Assembly (NCBI RefSeq): GCF_001634365.1
Contig: NZ_CP014578.1
Location: 496,001-560,000 of the forward strand
Length of the DNA stretch: 64,000 nucleotides
Reading direction: 5' to 3'
Source of the DNA: Paraburkholderia phytofirmans OLGA172
GTDB lineage: Bacteria; Pseudomonadota; Gammaproteobacteria; Burkholderiales; Burkholderiaceae
In this document: positions 55,192 through 64,000 of the stretch, one piece after another
Position numbering within the stretch: position 1 is the first letter of the stretch
Layout of the letters: each line of letters opens with the position of its first letter
The notes under the pieces: generated by a model
The model's database searches: none
Told to the model about the DNA's origin: nothing
What the model saw: only the letters and a program-made list of their open reading frames with translations
Program-made: the position numbers and the translations under genes

Positions 55192-55524
55192 TTACCCAAC
55201 CGCCAGGGTGACCGGCTTGCCGATCCGGCTCATCATTTCGACCAGGGTATCAATGGTGAACTTGGTGGTCTTCTTGTTGACCACGTCTGACACGCGCGGC
55301 CGCGACACCATCAGAATCTCCGCCGCCTCGGCCTGCTTCAGATGATGCTGTTCGATCCAGCTGGACAGTTCGGTCATCAACTGCTCCTTGAGCAGCCGCG
55401 TGTCGTTGATCTGTTTTTGCGAAGCGGCGTGCAAGCGCTTCGCTTCTTCGGCGGAGAAGCCGAGTTCGAGAAACAGGTTTGCACCGGGTTTTGTTACGTG
55501 ACGGATTTTCGTGTCGATCGTCAT
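55192..55524 (-). CDS. HigA-like antitoxin, XRE/HTH_37 type
   Basis: 110 residues. Helix-turn-helix LKQAEAAEILMVSRPRVSDV and VNKKTTKFTIDTLVEMMSRI is the Xre fold of antitoxins paired with Gp49-like toxins. The N-terminal segment (FLELGFSAEEAKRLHAASQK) is typical of this family and may cover the toxin. It follows the toxin gene by 3 bp: toxin first, antitoxin second, as in higBA. Confidence 0.9.
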   Translation of the reverse strand: MTIDTKIRHVTKPGANLFLELGFSAEEAKRLHAASQKQINDTRLLKEQLMTELSSWIEQHHLKQAEAAEILMVSRPRVSDVVNKKTTKFTIDTLVEMMSRIGKPVTLAVG

Positions 55525-55527
55525 TTG

Positions 55528-55866
55528 TTAAGTTTTCCTATCATTGATGATGGCGCGGTACCGCATCTCGGCAATCTTTCTATCCTGCGGCGCCAACTTC
55601 TGCGTTTTCTTCTGAAAGCAATGCAGAACGTACAGCGCTTCCACAAACTTGGTGACATACATCACGCGGTAAATGCCGTCAGCCTCTCTGATGCGAATTT
55701 CGCGTGTTCCAGCGCCGATCGAATCAAACGGCTTCCAGTCGTCGGGGTCAAGTCCTGCCTGAATCTTGCCAAGCTGAAATCCGGCCCGGCGACGTGGCTC
55801 TTCGGGAAAAGCGAGTAAATCGTGATAGCTGGAGCCCATCCAGCGAATTTCTTTTTCATGCCCCAT
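55528..55866 (-). CDS. HigB-like toxin, Gp49/RelE superfamily
   Basis: 112 residues from MGHEKEIRWMGSSYHDLLAF. IGAGTREIRIREADGIYRVM, YVTKFVEALYVLHCFQKKTQ and KLAPQDRKIAEMRYRAI are the RelE-like core of phage-derived Gp49 toxins, which cleave mRNA on the ribosome. The upstream reading to 55902 is less likely. Transcribed first from a near-consensus promoter. Confidence 0.9.
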   Translation of the reverse strand: MGHEKEIRWMGSSYHDLLAFPEEPRRRAGFQLGKIQAGLDPDDWKPFDSIGAGTREIRIREADGIYRVMYVTKFVEALYVLHCFQKKTQKLAPQDRKIAEMRYRAIINDRKT

Positions 55867-55888
55867 AGCCGCCTTTGATGTACAAAAT

Positions 55889-55931
55889 ATTATACGCAAC
55901 ACCCAACCAGGTCAAGTCGTATCCGACCTGG
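55889..55931 (-). promoter_or_regulatory. Promoter and operator of the HigBA-like pair
   Basis: TATAAT (55889-55894) and TTGACC (55910-55915), spacer 15 bp. CCAGGTC (55907-55913) and GACCTGG (55925-55931) form an inverted repeat that overlaps the -35 box. This is a plausible site for antitoxin repression. Confidence 0.65.
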
Positions 55932-55992
55932 CAAACGAGTTGTTACGGTACAGAGGCGGCGCATGGCGCACCATTCGTCCATTCGGCTAACA

Positions 55993-56020
55993 AAAAACCC
56001 GGCTGCATGAGCCGGGTTTT
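55993..56020 (-). terminator. Rho-independent terminator of aroG
   Basis: On the minus strand: AAAACCCGGCT, loop, AGCCGGGTTTTTTG. It separates aroG from the toxin-antitoxin pair. Confidence 0.9.
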
Positions 56021-56065
56021 CGTTGAGCAAACTACAGCCATCGCGCTGAGGCGCGTAGCGATTTT

Positions 56066-57139
56066 TTAATTGCCGCTGCCGCGCGCCACACGTCGTTGCT
56101 TGACCGCTTCGGCGAGACCTTCCAGCACAGCGATGCTGTCATCCCAGCCGATGCACGCATCGGTGATGCTCTGGCCGTATGTCAGCGCGCAGCCTTCCTG
56201 CAGATCCTGGCGGCCCGCGATCAGATGCGATTCCACCATCACGCCGACAATCCGTTCGTCACCCGAAGCAATCTGGCGGCCGATGTCCGCGCACACCGGA
56301 ATCTGGTTCTCGTGCTTCTTCGAACTGTTGGCGTGGCTCGCGTCGATCATCAGGCGCGCCGCGAGACCCGCACGGCCGATATCGGCGCATGCCGCATTGA
56401 CGCTGTCCGCATCGTAGTTCGGCGTCTTGCCGCCGCGCAGGATGATGTGGCAGTCCTCATTGCCGGCGGTCGAGACGATCGCCGAGTGGCCGCCCTTGGT
56501 GACGGACAGGAAATGGTGCGGTTGCGACGCGGCCTTGATGGCGTCGACGGCGATCTTGACGTTGCCGTCCGTGCCGTTCTTGAAGCCGACCGGGCAGGAC
56601 AGTCCGGAAGCCAGTTCGCGGTGCACTTGCGATTCGGTCGTGCGTGCGCCGATCGCGCCCCACGAGATCAGATCGGCGATGTATTGCGGGCTGATCATGT
56701 CGAGGTATTCGGTGCCGGCCGGCAGGCCGAGCTCGTTGATACGCAGCAGCAGTTCGCGGGCGGTGCGCAGGCCGTCGTTGATCTTGAAGCTGTTGTCCAT
56801 GTGCGGGTCGTTGATGAGGCCTTTCCAGCCCACCGTCGTACGCGGCTTTTCGAAGTACACCCGCATCACGATTTCGAGTTCGCCGGCGAAGCGCTTGCGC
56901 TGTTCGACGAGACGCCCGGCGTATTCCATCGCCGCCTTCGTATCGTGAATCGAGCACGGTCCGATGATGACGATCAGACGGTCTTCCATGCCGTGCAGGA
57001 TGCGATGCATCGCGTTGCGCGAGTTGTAGATCACATCGGACACCGTTTCGTCGCAAGCGAATTCGCGGATCAGGTGAGCGGGCGGCGTGAGTTCTTTCAA
57101 TTCGCGGATGCGGACATCGTCGGTGTTGTGCGGGGGCAT
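56066..57139 (-). CDS. aroG: 3-deoxy-7-phosphoheptulonate synthase (class I)
   Basis: 357 residues. First step of the shikimate pathway, from PEP and erythrose-4-phosphate. IIGPCSIHDTKAAMEYAGRL (metal Cys), MRVYFEKPRTTVGWKGLIND, AIGARTTESQVHRELASGLS, VGFKNGTDGNVKIAVDAI, MIDASHANSSKKHENQ and GVMVESHLIAGRQDL are the AroF/G/H signatures. The feedback amino acid cannot be told from this. Preceded by a 403-bp gap after tldD. Confidence 0.96.
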   Translation of the reverse strand: MPPHNTDDVRIRELKELTPPAHLIREFACDETVSDVIYNSRNAMHRILHGMEDRLIVIIGPCSIHDTKAAMEYAGRLVEQRKRFAGELEIVMRVYFEKPRTTVGWKGLINDPHMDNSFKINDGLRTARELLLRINELGLPAGTEYLDMISPQYIADLISWGAIGARTTESQVHRELASGLSCPVGFKNGTDGNVKIAVDAIKAASQPHHFLSVTKGGHSAIVSTAGNEDCHIILRGGKTPNYDADSVNAACADIGRAGLAARLMIDASHANSSKKHENQIPVCADIGRQIASGDERIVGVMVESHLIAGRQDLQEGCALTYGQSITDACIGWDDSIAVLEGLAEAVKQRRVARGSGN

Positions 57140-57280
57140 GCTGGTTCTCCTGAATCGGGTCGTAGCGTGTTCGCGCGGGCAATGAAGGCTGCGATCAGAC
57201 GGCGATCAGGCAGCGATGCCACGGCGAACAACAATCAAAAAGATTTCAACGGCAAAAGTTTCAAAGGCGTGAGGCGAAAA

Positions 57281-57307
57281 AAAACCGCCAGGCTAGCTGG
57301 CGGTTTT
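57281..57307. terminator. Terminator/attenuator hairpin in the tldD-aroG spacer
   Basis: AAAACCGCCAG, loop, CTGGCGGTTTT; on the minus strand it is followed by eight T. It ends tldD transcription or lies in the aroG leader. The remaining gap 57140-57542 shows no gene. Confidence 0.85.
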
Positions 57308-57496
57308 CGTGAATTCTGGGTGTCTTGCGTGCACTAACACCCCTCTCGATCCGCCAGCGGTCTGAGATGCCAAAAAAAGTAAAAGTAAAACTTGGCGGAC
57401 ATGGCGAAATAGGTCGCTGGTCAAAAAGGGTGAGTGACTTTATAACCCGTGCAAGCTTGGCTGGCAAGCCGCAGGGCGCAAAAATGCGGTAAATCC

Positions 57497-57529
57497 GCAT
57501 ACTTCGAGCATTATGTGCACGAAGTATGC
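57497..57529. other. 10-bp inverted repeat just after tldD
   Basis: GCATACTTCG (57497-57506) pairs with CGAAGTATGC (57520-57529), loop 13 nt. It starts 14 bp beyond the tldD stop codon. No T-run. Confidence 0.5.
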
Positions 57530-57542
57530 GTCTACATCAAAA

Positions 57543-59009
57543 TCAGGCTGTGCCGCCGACCGTCATCTTGTCGATACGCAGCGTCGGCTGACCGACGCCC
57601 ACCGGCACGCTCTGGCCTTCCTTGCCGCACACGCCGACGCCCGAATCGAGCTTCATGTCGTTGCCGATCATGCTGACGTATTTGAGCGATTCCGGGCCGC
57701 TGCCGATCAGCGTCGCGCCCTTGACCGGGTAGGTAACCTTGCCGTTTTCGATCATGTACGCCTCGGAGGCCGAGAACACGAACTTGCCGTTCGTGATGTC
57801 GACCTGGCCGCCGCCAAAGTTCACCGCGTACAAACCGTTCTTCACGGACGCGATGATCTCCTGCGGGTCCTTGTCGCCGTTGAGCATGTACGTATTGGTC
57901 ATGCGCGGCATTGGCAGCGCGGCATACGATTCGCGGCGCGCGTTACCCGTGACCGGCATTTTCATCAGGCGCGCGTTCAGCGTGTCCTGGATGTAGCCTT
58001 TCAGGATGCCGTCTTCGATCAGCGTCGTGCACTGGGTCGGATTGCCCTCGTCGTCGATATTCAGCGAGCCGCGGCGGTTCGGCAGCGTGCCGTCGTCCAC
58101 CACCGTCACGCCCTTCGCCGCAACCCGCTCGCCGATCCGGCCCGCGAACGCCGACGATCCCTTGCGGTTGAAGTCGCCTTCGAGGCCGTGGCCGATCGCT
58201 TCGTGCAGCAGCACGCCGGGCCAGCCCGGTCCGAGGACCACGGTCATCGCGCCGGCCGGGGCCGGACGGGCGTCGAGGTTCACCAGCGCCGCATGCACGG
58301 CGTCGTCGACGTAACGCGACAGCACTTCATCAGTGAAATAGCCGTAGTCGAAGCGGCCGCCGCCGCCGCCGCTGCCGATTTCGCGGCGGCCATTCTGCTC
58401 GGCGATCACCGTGACCGACACGCGCACGAGCGGACGGATATCGGCCGCAAAGCCGCCGTCGCTGCGCGCGACCAGCACCACGTCGTATTCACCGGCGAGG
58501 CCTGCCATCACTTGCTGAATGCGCGGGTCGCGGCCGCGCGCCATCTGTTCGATGCGCTCGAGCAGCTTGACCTTGGCGGTTGCGTCGAGCGAATGCAGCG
58601 GATCGGACGGCAGGTACAGATCGCGCCCGGCGATGCCGGTCAGCGACGAGGCCACCTTGATCTTCTGCTTGCCGCCGCCTGCCTTGGCGATTGCCCGCGT
58701 GGCGATGGCCGCCTGGCGGATCGCTTCGGGCGACAGGTCGTCCGAATACGCGAAAGCCGTGCGGTCGCCCGACACGGCGCGCACGCCGACGCCCTGATCG
58801 ATGCTGAAGCTGCCCGACTTCACGATGCCTTCTTCGAGGCTCCACGCTTCGCTGCGCGTGGCCTGGAAATACAGGTCGGCGTAGTCGATCTTGTGCGTGA
58901 AGATTTCGGCGAGCGTGCGGGTGAGCAGGGATTCGTCGAGACCGTAGGGCGTCAGGAGGATGTCCTTGGCGGTGGCGAGATTACGGATACCGGGTTCGAT
59001 GATGTTCAT
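57543..59009 (-). CDS. tldD: Metalloprotease TldD
   Basis: 488 residues. The HExxxH zinc motif is in [20 protein letters not shown] (~255). [13 protein letters not shown] precedes it. The C-terminal [20 protein letters not shown] is the TldD end signature. With TldE it forms a heterodimeric protease that degrades unfolded peptides and matures modified peptides or the CcdA antitoxin. No tldE in the window. Downstream of the nitrilase-family gene by 93 bp, the typical yhdP-nit-tldD order of Burkholderia. Confidence 0.97.
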   Translation of the reverse strand: MNIIEPGIRNLATAKDILLTPYGLDESLLTRTLAEIFTHKIDYADLYFQATRSEAWSLEEGIVKSGSFSIDQGVGVRAVSGDRTAFAYSDDLSPEAIRQAAIATRAIAKAGGGKQKIKVASSLTGIAGRDLYLPSDPLHSLDATAKVKLLERIEQMARGRDPRIQQVMAGLAGEYDVVLVARSDGGFAADIRPLVRVSVTVIAEQNGRREIGSGGGGGRFDYGYFTDEVLSRYVDDAVHAALVNLDARPAPAGAMTVVLGPGWPGVLLHEAIGHGLEGDFNRKGSSAFAGRIGERVAAKGVTVVDDGTLPNRRGSLNIDDEGNPTQCTTLIEDGILKGYIQDTLNARLMKMPVTGNARRESYAALPMPRMTNTYMLNGDKDPQEIIASVKNGLYAVNFGGGQVDITNGKFVFSASEAYMIENGKVTYPVKGATLIGSGPESLKYVSMIGNDMKLDSGVGVCGKEGQSVPVGVGQPTLRIDKMTVGGTA

Positions 59010-59102
59010 GCGAAGTATGTTCTGCTCGATACGAAGGATTCGGTTAGCGCCTGCGTCACTATATGAGTGACAGGCGCCGCACTTTCAATGTCAGGGAACG
59101 CA

Positions 59103-59981
59103 TCAGCAACTCAGTACGCGGTGACGCCAGGCGGGCAGGCTCTGCCGCACTTCGTCGATGCGCGCACGCTCGAGATTGCCGGCCACCACGCCGGCGCCTT
59201 CGTCGCGCACCGCGACGATTTCGCCCCACGGGTCGATCAGCATGCTGTGACCCCATGTCCGGCGGCCGTTTTCATGTTTGCCGCCTTGCGCGGCAGCCAG
59301 TACGTAACACTGGTTTTCGACCGCCCGGGCGCGTAGCAGCATCTCCCAATGCGCGCGGCCGGTGGTGTAAGTGAACGCCGACGGCACCACGATCAGCGCG
59401 CAGTCGCCCATGCGCCGGTACAGCTCCGGAAAGCGCAGATCGTAGCAGACCGACAGGCCGACCCGGCCGAACGGCGCCTCGAAGGTGCGGACTTCGCCCC
59501 CGGGGCAGATGGTGCGCGCCTCGTCGAACGAATCTTCGCCCTTTTCGAAGTTGAACAGATGGATCTTGTCGTAGCGCGCGGCCTCGTTGCCTTGCGGGTC
59601 GAACACCAGCGTGGTGTTCAGCACGCGGGCCGGTTCCTGCGACATCAACGGCAAGGTACCGCCGATCACCCACACCTTGTGGCGGCGCGCGGCATCGGCG
59701 AGAAAGCGCTGGATCGGGCCGTCCTGGTAGGGCTCGCGCACGGCGAGCTTGTCCGTGTCCTTGAAGCCCATGAAACAGAAGTACTCAGGCAGCTGGACGA
59801 GTTGCGCGCCGTCGGCGGCGGCTTCGGCGATCAGGCGTTCCGCTTCGGCCAGATTGCGTTCGCGATCCGGCGTGCTCACCATTTGCAGCGCGGCCACGCG
59901 GAAGGCGCTGTCGGAAGACCCGCTGGACGTCGCAATGGGCGAGGCGGTGGACGAAGATGGAGAGACGTGTGTTTCGCTCAT
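59103..59981 (-). CDS. Carbon-nitrogen hydrolase, Nit2/deaminated-glutathione amidase-like
   Basis: 292 residues from MSETHVSPSSSTASPIATSS; the core begins FRVAALQMVSTPDRERNLAE. Catalytic triad: Glu in LVQLPEYFCFMGF, Lys in RYDKIHLFNFEKGEDS, Cys in GLSVCYDLRFPELYRR. Closest to Nit1/Nit2 amidases that clear deaminated glutathione. The Ser/Thr-rich N-terminal ~25 residues are not part of the fold. Between yhdP and tldD on the same strand. Confidence 0.92.
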   Translation of the reverse strand: MSETHVSPSSSTASPIATSSGSSDSAFRVAALQMVSTPDRERNLAEAERLIAEAAADGAQLVQLPEYFCFMGFKDTDKLAVREPYQDGPIQRFLADAARRHKVWVIGGTLPLMSQEPARVLNTTLVFDPQGNEAARYDKIHLFNFEKGEDSFDEARTICPGGEVRTFEAPFGRVGLSVCYDLRFPELYRRMGDCALIVVPSAFTYTTGRAHWEMLLRARAVENQCYVLAAAQGGKHENGRRTWGHSMLIDPWGEIVAVRDEGAGVVAGNLERARIDEVRQSLPAWRHRVLSC

Positions 59982-60109
59982 GAGCGTTTCGAAAAACTCC
60001 CGGCAAGGCGGCGGCGCGAACCGCTGGCGCCGCATACGTCGTTTAAGGCTGGCTGGGGCCTGTGGCGCGGCACGGCGCTCTTCTGATCAAACAGAGGATC
60101 GGATCGGGC

Positions 60110-63100
60110 TCAGTGCGCTTCCACGGTCGAAGCCGGAGCGTCCATCTTACCGCGATCGCTCTTCACCCGCTCGATGTGCGGTTTCGACCACGAACCGGTG
60201 ATCGCGTACTCGCGCGCAAACGCCGAGGAGACCGATTTGCTGAACGCCAGATCGGCCACCAGTGCGCCGAGTCCGAGGAGCGGATTGACCACGGTCGCGG
60301 CGATCACCGCGGCGCCGGCGCTGACGGTCGGCACGATCTGCACGTGCAGATCCTGGGTTTCCTGCGCCAGATCCACCGAGCCCTTCATTTCAGCGCGGGC
60401 CGGCGCCGTCACCATCTCGAAGTTCTCGGTGCGGCCAATGCCATTGTGGATCTGGCCCGTGCCGGTGACGCGTTCGAACGGCAGCCCCTCGCCGATCACG
60501 TCGCGGAAATTGAGCGTGGCGAAGCGCGCGAGGCTTTGCAGGCTGAGCACGCCGAGCAGTTTCGCGACGCCCGGGTCGACCTTGAGAATCTGTCCATGGC
60601 GCAGATCGACGGCCAGATTGCCGTTGAGCGTCGGGTAGTCGATGGCGGCCGGACCGCCGCGCCAGACGACCTTGCCCGACAGCGTGCCGTTGCCGGCCTT
60701 GATCGTGTGCGGCTGGCCAAAGCGCTCCAGCAGCGCGCCGGCGTCCTTGATGTCGAGTTTGAAATCGAACACGGTGCGGCGCGGCGTCGTTTCGTCGGCG
60801 GTGTTGCCGAGGCCCGTCGAGGTGCGCCAGTTCGCGGTGGCGGTCAGCGTGGCTGCGGGGTTGGCGATGTCGAACTTGTCGAGTTGCCAGACTGGCACGC
60901 CGTCTTCTTCGAAGTTGTGCGCGTCGACTTCGAGCCGGCCTATGTTGCGATCGCGAAAGATCAACTCGTCGACCACCAGATCGATGGACGGCATGTTCTG
61001 CGCCGGCGCCAACATGGCCTGGCCGAGCAGATCCTTATCCGTGGCAGACGGAATCACCACACGGGCAAAGCGCGCCTGCAGCGTGCCCGGCGATTCCTTA
61101 TTGGCGCCCGGCAGCCAGGAAACGTGGCCGGACACCTGGTTCGACGCAATGTTGGCCTGCCATTTGCGGTCCGCATGCGACGCGCCGACGATCACGCTGT
61201 CCCAGTGCCGCTTGAGCAGCGTCAGCGTGCCGACGTGCACCGCGAAGCGGCTCGGCAGGAATTGCGCGAGGGTCGGATTCGGCGCAGCCGGCGCAATGGC
61301 GGCGGCGGACGCGGCAGTTGGCGCTTCCTTGTTGCGCATCTGCGTGACGAGCGCGCGCCAGGCGTCGGCGTCGAAGCTTTCGACGTCGACGGCGGCGATC
61401 ACGCCGTCGGACGGCAAGTCGGCGGGCTTGTTGACGCCGATTGCGCCGCTCACGACCGTCGGCGGCGTTTTCGGCTGGTAGCGCAGCAGGTAGGCGGCGG
61501 TGATCGGGCCGAAGGTGAGGTCGGCGCGTTCCAGACCCGCTTCGCTCGCGTCGGTGGACGGGCCGACCGCGAAGTGCAACGGCATCGGCGTGCCGACCGG
61601 TTTGTCGAACGGCGCGGGGAAGTCGAGCGCAAGCCCGGTCAGATCGGAGTTCGCCGTGACCTCCGGCAAGCGCCCCTTGGCGCCGCGCACGTTGAGCGCG
61701 TAGGGCGCGCTGCCGCTCATGCGCGTCAGCACCTGGGCGGCCGGGCCATGCAGATTCAGGTCGCGCGCGGCATCGACGGCGATGTGGCCGCCAAGCTCGA
61801 GTGCATACGTGCCGTCCTGCTTCAGGCCGCCATTCGCATGCACGTCGCCGCCGAGGAACTGGCCCGAGAGCCGGTCGAGCTGCGCCGTATGCTCGGTAAA
61901 GCGCACCTTGCCGTTCAGTTGCGACAGCGGTGGCACGTTATCGACCGTCAGGCGATTGCTCTGGAAGCCCACCGCGCCTTCCACGCCGATATGCGGCTTC
62001 GGCGTGCGCGGCACGGTCAGTTTGAGCGCCAGCGCGGCGGGCCCTTCGGCGCGCACTTTCTCGGCCGCATGTTTGGACATGGGGCCAAGCGAGCTTTCAT
62101 CGACGTAGTCGAGCATGTCAGCAAGCGGTCCGCGGCCGTTGCCCGTGATGACGAGGTCCGACGCCTTGGTGCCGAGGTCGTCGATCCTGCCGTTCACCTT
62201 GTTTAAAGCGACCCGCTTGTAATGGGCGCGGTCGATATCGAAGCGCAGCACGTTCTCTTTGAGTTCGAACACGCCGTCGATGCCATCCAGCGGCGGCCAC
62301 ACGTTCGGTGTGCCGTTCTTCATCTTGCGCGGCGGGTACGGCGAAGGGTCGAACTTGCCGCCCTTGAACGGCGCGACGATATGGAAGATCCCGGCCTCCG
62401 GGGCGCGGGAGTAAGGGAATTTGGTCAGATCGCCGTGTATTTCGATTGTCGCGCCGCGCGATATGCCGGCTTGCAGCCCATGGCCCAGGTAAATGCGCAG
62501 CTTTTCGCCGATGCTGGTCGGCAGATAGCGGACGATGCGCGTAACCTGCGCGCGCTGGAAGTCGGCCTTCAGGTCGAGCGTGCCGCGCCCATGGCCTGGG
62601 TTGCTGTAGTCGGCAGTGGCGGTGGCGTCAGCGTCCGCGTTCGAGATGCCGAAGTCGGCCAGCTTGACGGTGAAGGCACGGTGATTTTCGCCCGGCGCCT
62701 TCGGTGTGATGGTCCAGTCTGCCCGGCCGTGCAGACGGTCGAGTGTCAGGCGCGGGTCGTCGAACACGCCCGGCAGCGTAATCGCGACGTTGGAGGTGTC
62801 GAGCGTCGCGGTGCCGTGGTTTTCGTCGGCGTCGACCCTGCCCCACAGGTTTTCGATACCGGGAATGCCCGCGCGCGGGTGATTCAGCGGGGTGAGCCCC
62901 GGCGGCGGTTCCTGCGCGGCGAAGCTGATGCCTTGCAGGTCGCCCTTGAAACGATAGCGCTCGATCGGCTCGGCGCCGCTTGGCCGGTGGTCGCTGCCCG
63001 CTTCGCCGGATTCGGGTTTGCCGCGTTCGACTTCGATCACATAGTTCGACACCATGCCGCGCGGATTGAAGCGCACCAGACTGTTCAGCAAGGGGCCCGG

Positions 63101-64000
63101 CAACGGCAGCGCCCGGCTGAATTCCGCGAGGATGCCCAGGTCGACGCGGTCGCCGCTGACGCTGACGAGTTGCCCGTGCTGCAGCGAGGCGGTCCGGTAG
63201 CGGCCGTCCAGCGTGGAGAGCGCGAGAGTGCGGGTGAGCGGCGTACCGTCGTCGAGCGGCGGCTGGCCGAGTTCGGCGTGCAAGTCGATCAGTTGCAGTG
63301 TGTAGTCGCCCTGGTCGGCCTCGAGACGCCACGAGAAATTGGCGATCGGCACGACCAGCTTGGGCTGGGTCGGGCGGACCCGCATCGCGACATCCGTGCC
63401 GGCCAGTTTCCCGCTCGCCGACTTCATATGGCCATCGGCGAAGTCGGCCCAGATCGCATTGTCGATGCGGCCGGCGAACATCTCGATCGGAAAATTGATG
63501 TAGCGCGCAAGGGTCGGCAGATCGACCGGACCGGTCGATATATAGACCCCTCCGGCCCAGTTGACCGGCTTGCCGATCGCGGAGAGCCGGGCGTGTTTGA
63601 AATGCGTGCGGAAGTCGATCGGCCCGTGCAGGACATGGCCGTCGGCGGGCGCTTGCAATGCGAGCCGGTGATCGTAGCCCTCGTTGAGAATCGCGATCCG
63701 GATGTCGTGCAGGGCGAGCTCCGGCGCGTCATGCTGGGCATCGCGCCAGCGCAGCACGCCGCCGCGCACCACGATCGCCTGCTGGCGCAGTAGCCACGTG
63801 GACAGGGTGTCGTTGCCGCTGTGCCGGGTCGGCACCGGCACGCCCGCCACCGAGATCACGCCGTCGCTGCTGCGCGACACTAGCACGTCGGGTTGATCGA
63901 CGATCAGGCTGGAAAGCGCGGGATGGAACTGCCAGAGCGACTTCCACGAGAGCGCGGCGGTGGCGTGCGGAATGGTCAGCGCCGCTTTGCCTTCAGGGTC
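60110..64000 (-). CDS. yhdP: YhdP-family AsmA-like intermembrane lipid transport protein (5' end beyond window)
   Basis: At least 1,296 residues; the frame is open at the right edge (LTIPHATAALSWKSLWQFHP), so no start is visible. Long beta-rich bridge repeats (DUF3971, e.g. PSIDLVVDELIFRDRNIGRL, NGNLAVDLRHGQILKVDPGV and AKLLGVLSLQSLARFATLNF) end in the AsmA C-terminal block GQIHNGIGRTENFEMVTAPA and MNPLLGLG-like NPLLGLGALVADLAFS. YhdP spans the periplasm and, with TamB and YdbH, moves phospholipid to the outer membrane. First of the yhdP-nit-tldD set. Confidence 0.93.
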   Translation of the reverse strand, partial: DPEGKAALTIPHATAALSWKSLWQFHPALSSLIVDQPDVLVSRSSDGVISVAGVPVPTRHSGNDTLSTWLLRQQAIVVRGGVLRWRDAQHDAPELALHDIRIAILNEGYDHRLALQAPADGHVLHGPIDFRTHFKHARLSAIGKPVNWAGGVYISTGPVDLPTLARYINFPIEMFAGRIDNAIWADFADGHMKSASGKLAGTDVAMRVRPTQPKLVVPIANFSWRLEADQGDYTLQLIDLHAELGQPPLDDGTPLTRTLALSTLDGRYRTASLQHGQLVSVSGDRVDLGILAEFSRALPLPGPLLNSLVRFNPRGMVSNYVIEVERGKPESGEAGSDHRPSGAEPIERYRFKGDLQGISFAAQEPPPGLTPLNHPRAGIPGIENLWGRVDADENHGTATLDTSNVAITLPGVFDDPRLTLDRLHGRADWTITPKAPGENHRAFTVKLADFGISNADADATATADYSNPGHGRGTLDLKADFQRAQVTRIVRYLPTSIGEKLRIYLGHGLQAGISRGATIEIHGDLTKFPYSRAPEAGIFHIVAPFKGGKFDPSPYPPRKMKNGTPNVWPPLDGIDGVFELKENVLRFDIDRAHYKRVALNKVNGRIDDLGTKASDLVITGNGRGPLADMLDYVDESSLGPMSKHAAEKVRAEGPAALALKLTVPRTPKPHIGVEGAVGFQSNRLTVDNVPPLSQLNGKVRFTEHTAQLDRLSGQFLGGDVHANGGLKQDGTYALELGGHIAVDAARDLNLHGPAAQVLTRMSGSAPYALNVRGAKGRLPEVTANSDLTGLALDFPAPFDKPVGTPMPLHFAVGPSTDASEAGLERADLTFGPITAAYLLRYQPKTPPTVVSGAIGVNKPADLPSDGVIAAVDVESFDADAWRALVTQMRNKEAPTAASAAAIAPAAPNPTLAQFLPSRFAVHVGTLTLLKRHWDSVIVGASHADRKWQANIASNQVSGHVSWLPGANKESPGTLQARFARVVIPSATDKDLLGQAMLAPAQNMPSIDLVVDELIFRDRNIGRLEVDAHNFEEDGVPVWQLDKFDIANPAATLTATANWRTSTGLGNTADETTPRRTVFDFKLDIKDAGALLERFGQPHTIKAGNGTLSGKVVWRGGPAAIDYPTLNGNLAVDLRHGQILKVDPGVAKLLGVLSLQSLARFATLNFRDVIGEGLPFERVTGTGQIHNGIGRTENFEMVTAPARAEMKGSVDLAQETQDLHVQIVPTVSAGAAVIAATVVNPLLGLGALVADLAFSKSVSSAFAREYAITGSWSKPHIERVKSDRGKMDAPASTVEAH

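Noticed and set aside
60062..63793. Long plus-strand open frames (714 and 523 codons) opposite yhdP
   Set aside because: Arg/His-rich composition typical of the antisense of a GC-rich gene; no ribosome sites or domains; yhdP motifs are clear on the minus strand.

Overview
The window is chromosomal DNA of a GC-rich betaproteobacterium, most probably Burkholderia or Paraburkholderia. The basis is the housekeeping content and its order: queA-tgt-yajC-secD-secF, recG-oxyR-katalase, split pntAA/pntAB/pntB, pqiAABC, glcD-glcE-glcF, ubiA, proC, yggS, tldD, nitrilase and yhdP. No rRNA, tRNA or CRISPR array was seen.

Layout. 1-3934 is accessory: a large PHP-domain/SMC-like ATPase (TrlF-like, running off the left edge) preceded by a ribbon-helix-helix regulator with an amber stop, then an FkbM-type methyltransferase. 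4090-14471 is one FMN-dependent glutamate synthase-like gene cut in two by an 8,765-bp mobile element (4467-13231). The element carries two tyrosine recombinases, a third conserved partner, a small VPA1267-like protein and a RecD2-like helicase. This matches the architecture of a Gamma-Mobile-Trio (GMT: gmtY-gmtZ-gmtX) island. Its ends are imperfect inverted repeats starting TTAT, flanked by a 6-bp direct repeat CGACCG. Removing the element and one repeat copy restores a 536-codon reading frame.

14698-41637 is core genome: mnmA and a Nudix hydrolase, proton-translocating transhydrogenase, an rRNA methyltransferase, the pqi lipid-transport operon, cytochrome b561 with two YceI proteins, an MFS transporter, the queuosine/Sec cluster, recG, and an oxidative-stress block (oxyR, catalase, dps). 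A palindromic repeat with compensatory changes is found in three intergenic regions (17.8, 25.3 and 34.0 kb).

41811-45257 is another accessory patch: a Sec-exported RHS/YD-repeat protein with a cysteine-rich tail, a small downstream partner gene and decayed or unknown small ORFs. 45432-64000 returns to core genes: ubiA, proC, yggS, glycolate oxidase genes and a related flavoprotein, a PduO-type cobalamin adenosyltransferase, aroG, tldD, a nitrilase-family hydrolase and yhdP (running off the right edge). Embedded here are an internally deleted flavohaemoglobin gene that keeps its promoter region and a HigBA-like toxin-antitoxin pair.

The most notable system is the compact GMT-like element: a five-gene recombination/helicase operon with no recognisable defence cargo, in a betaproteobacterium, with both ends readable.
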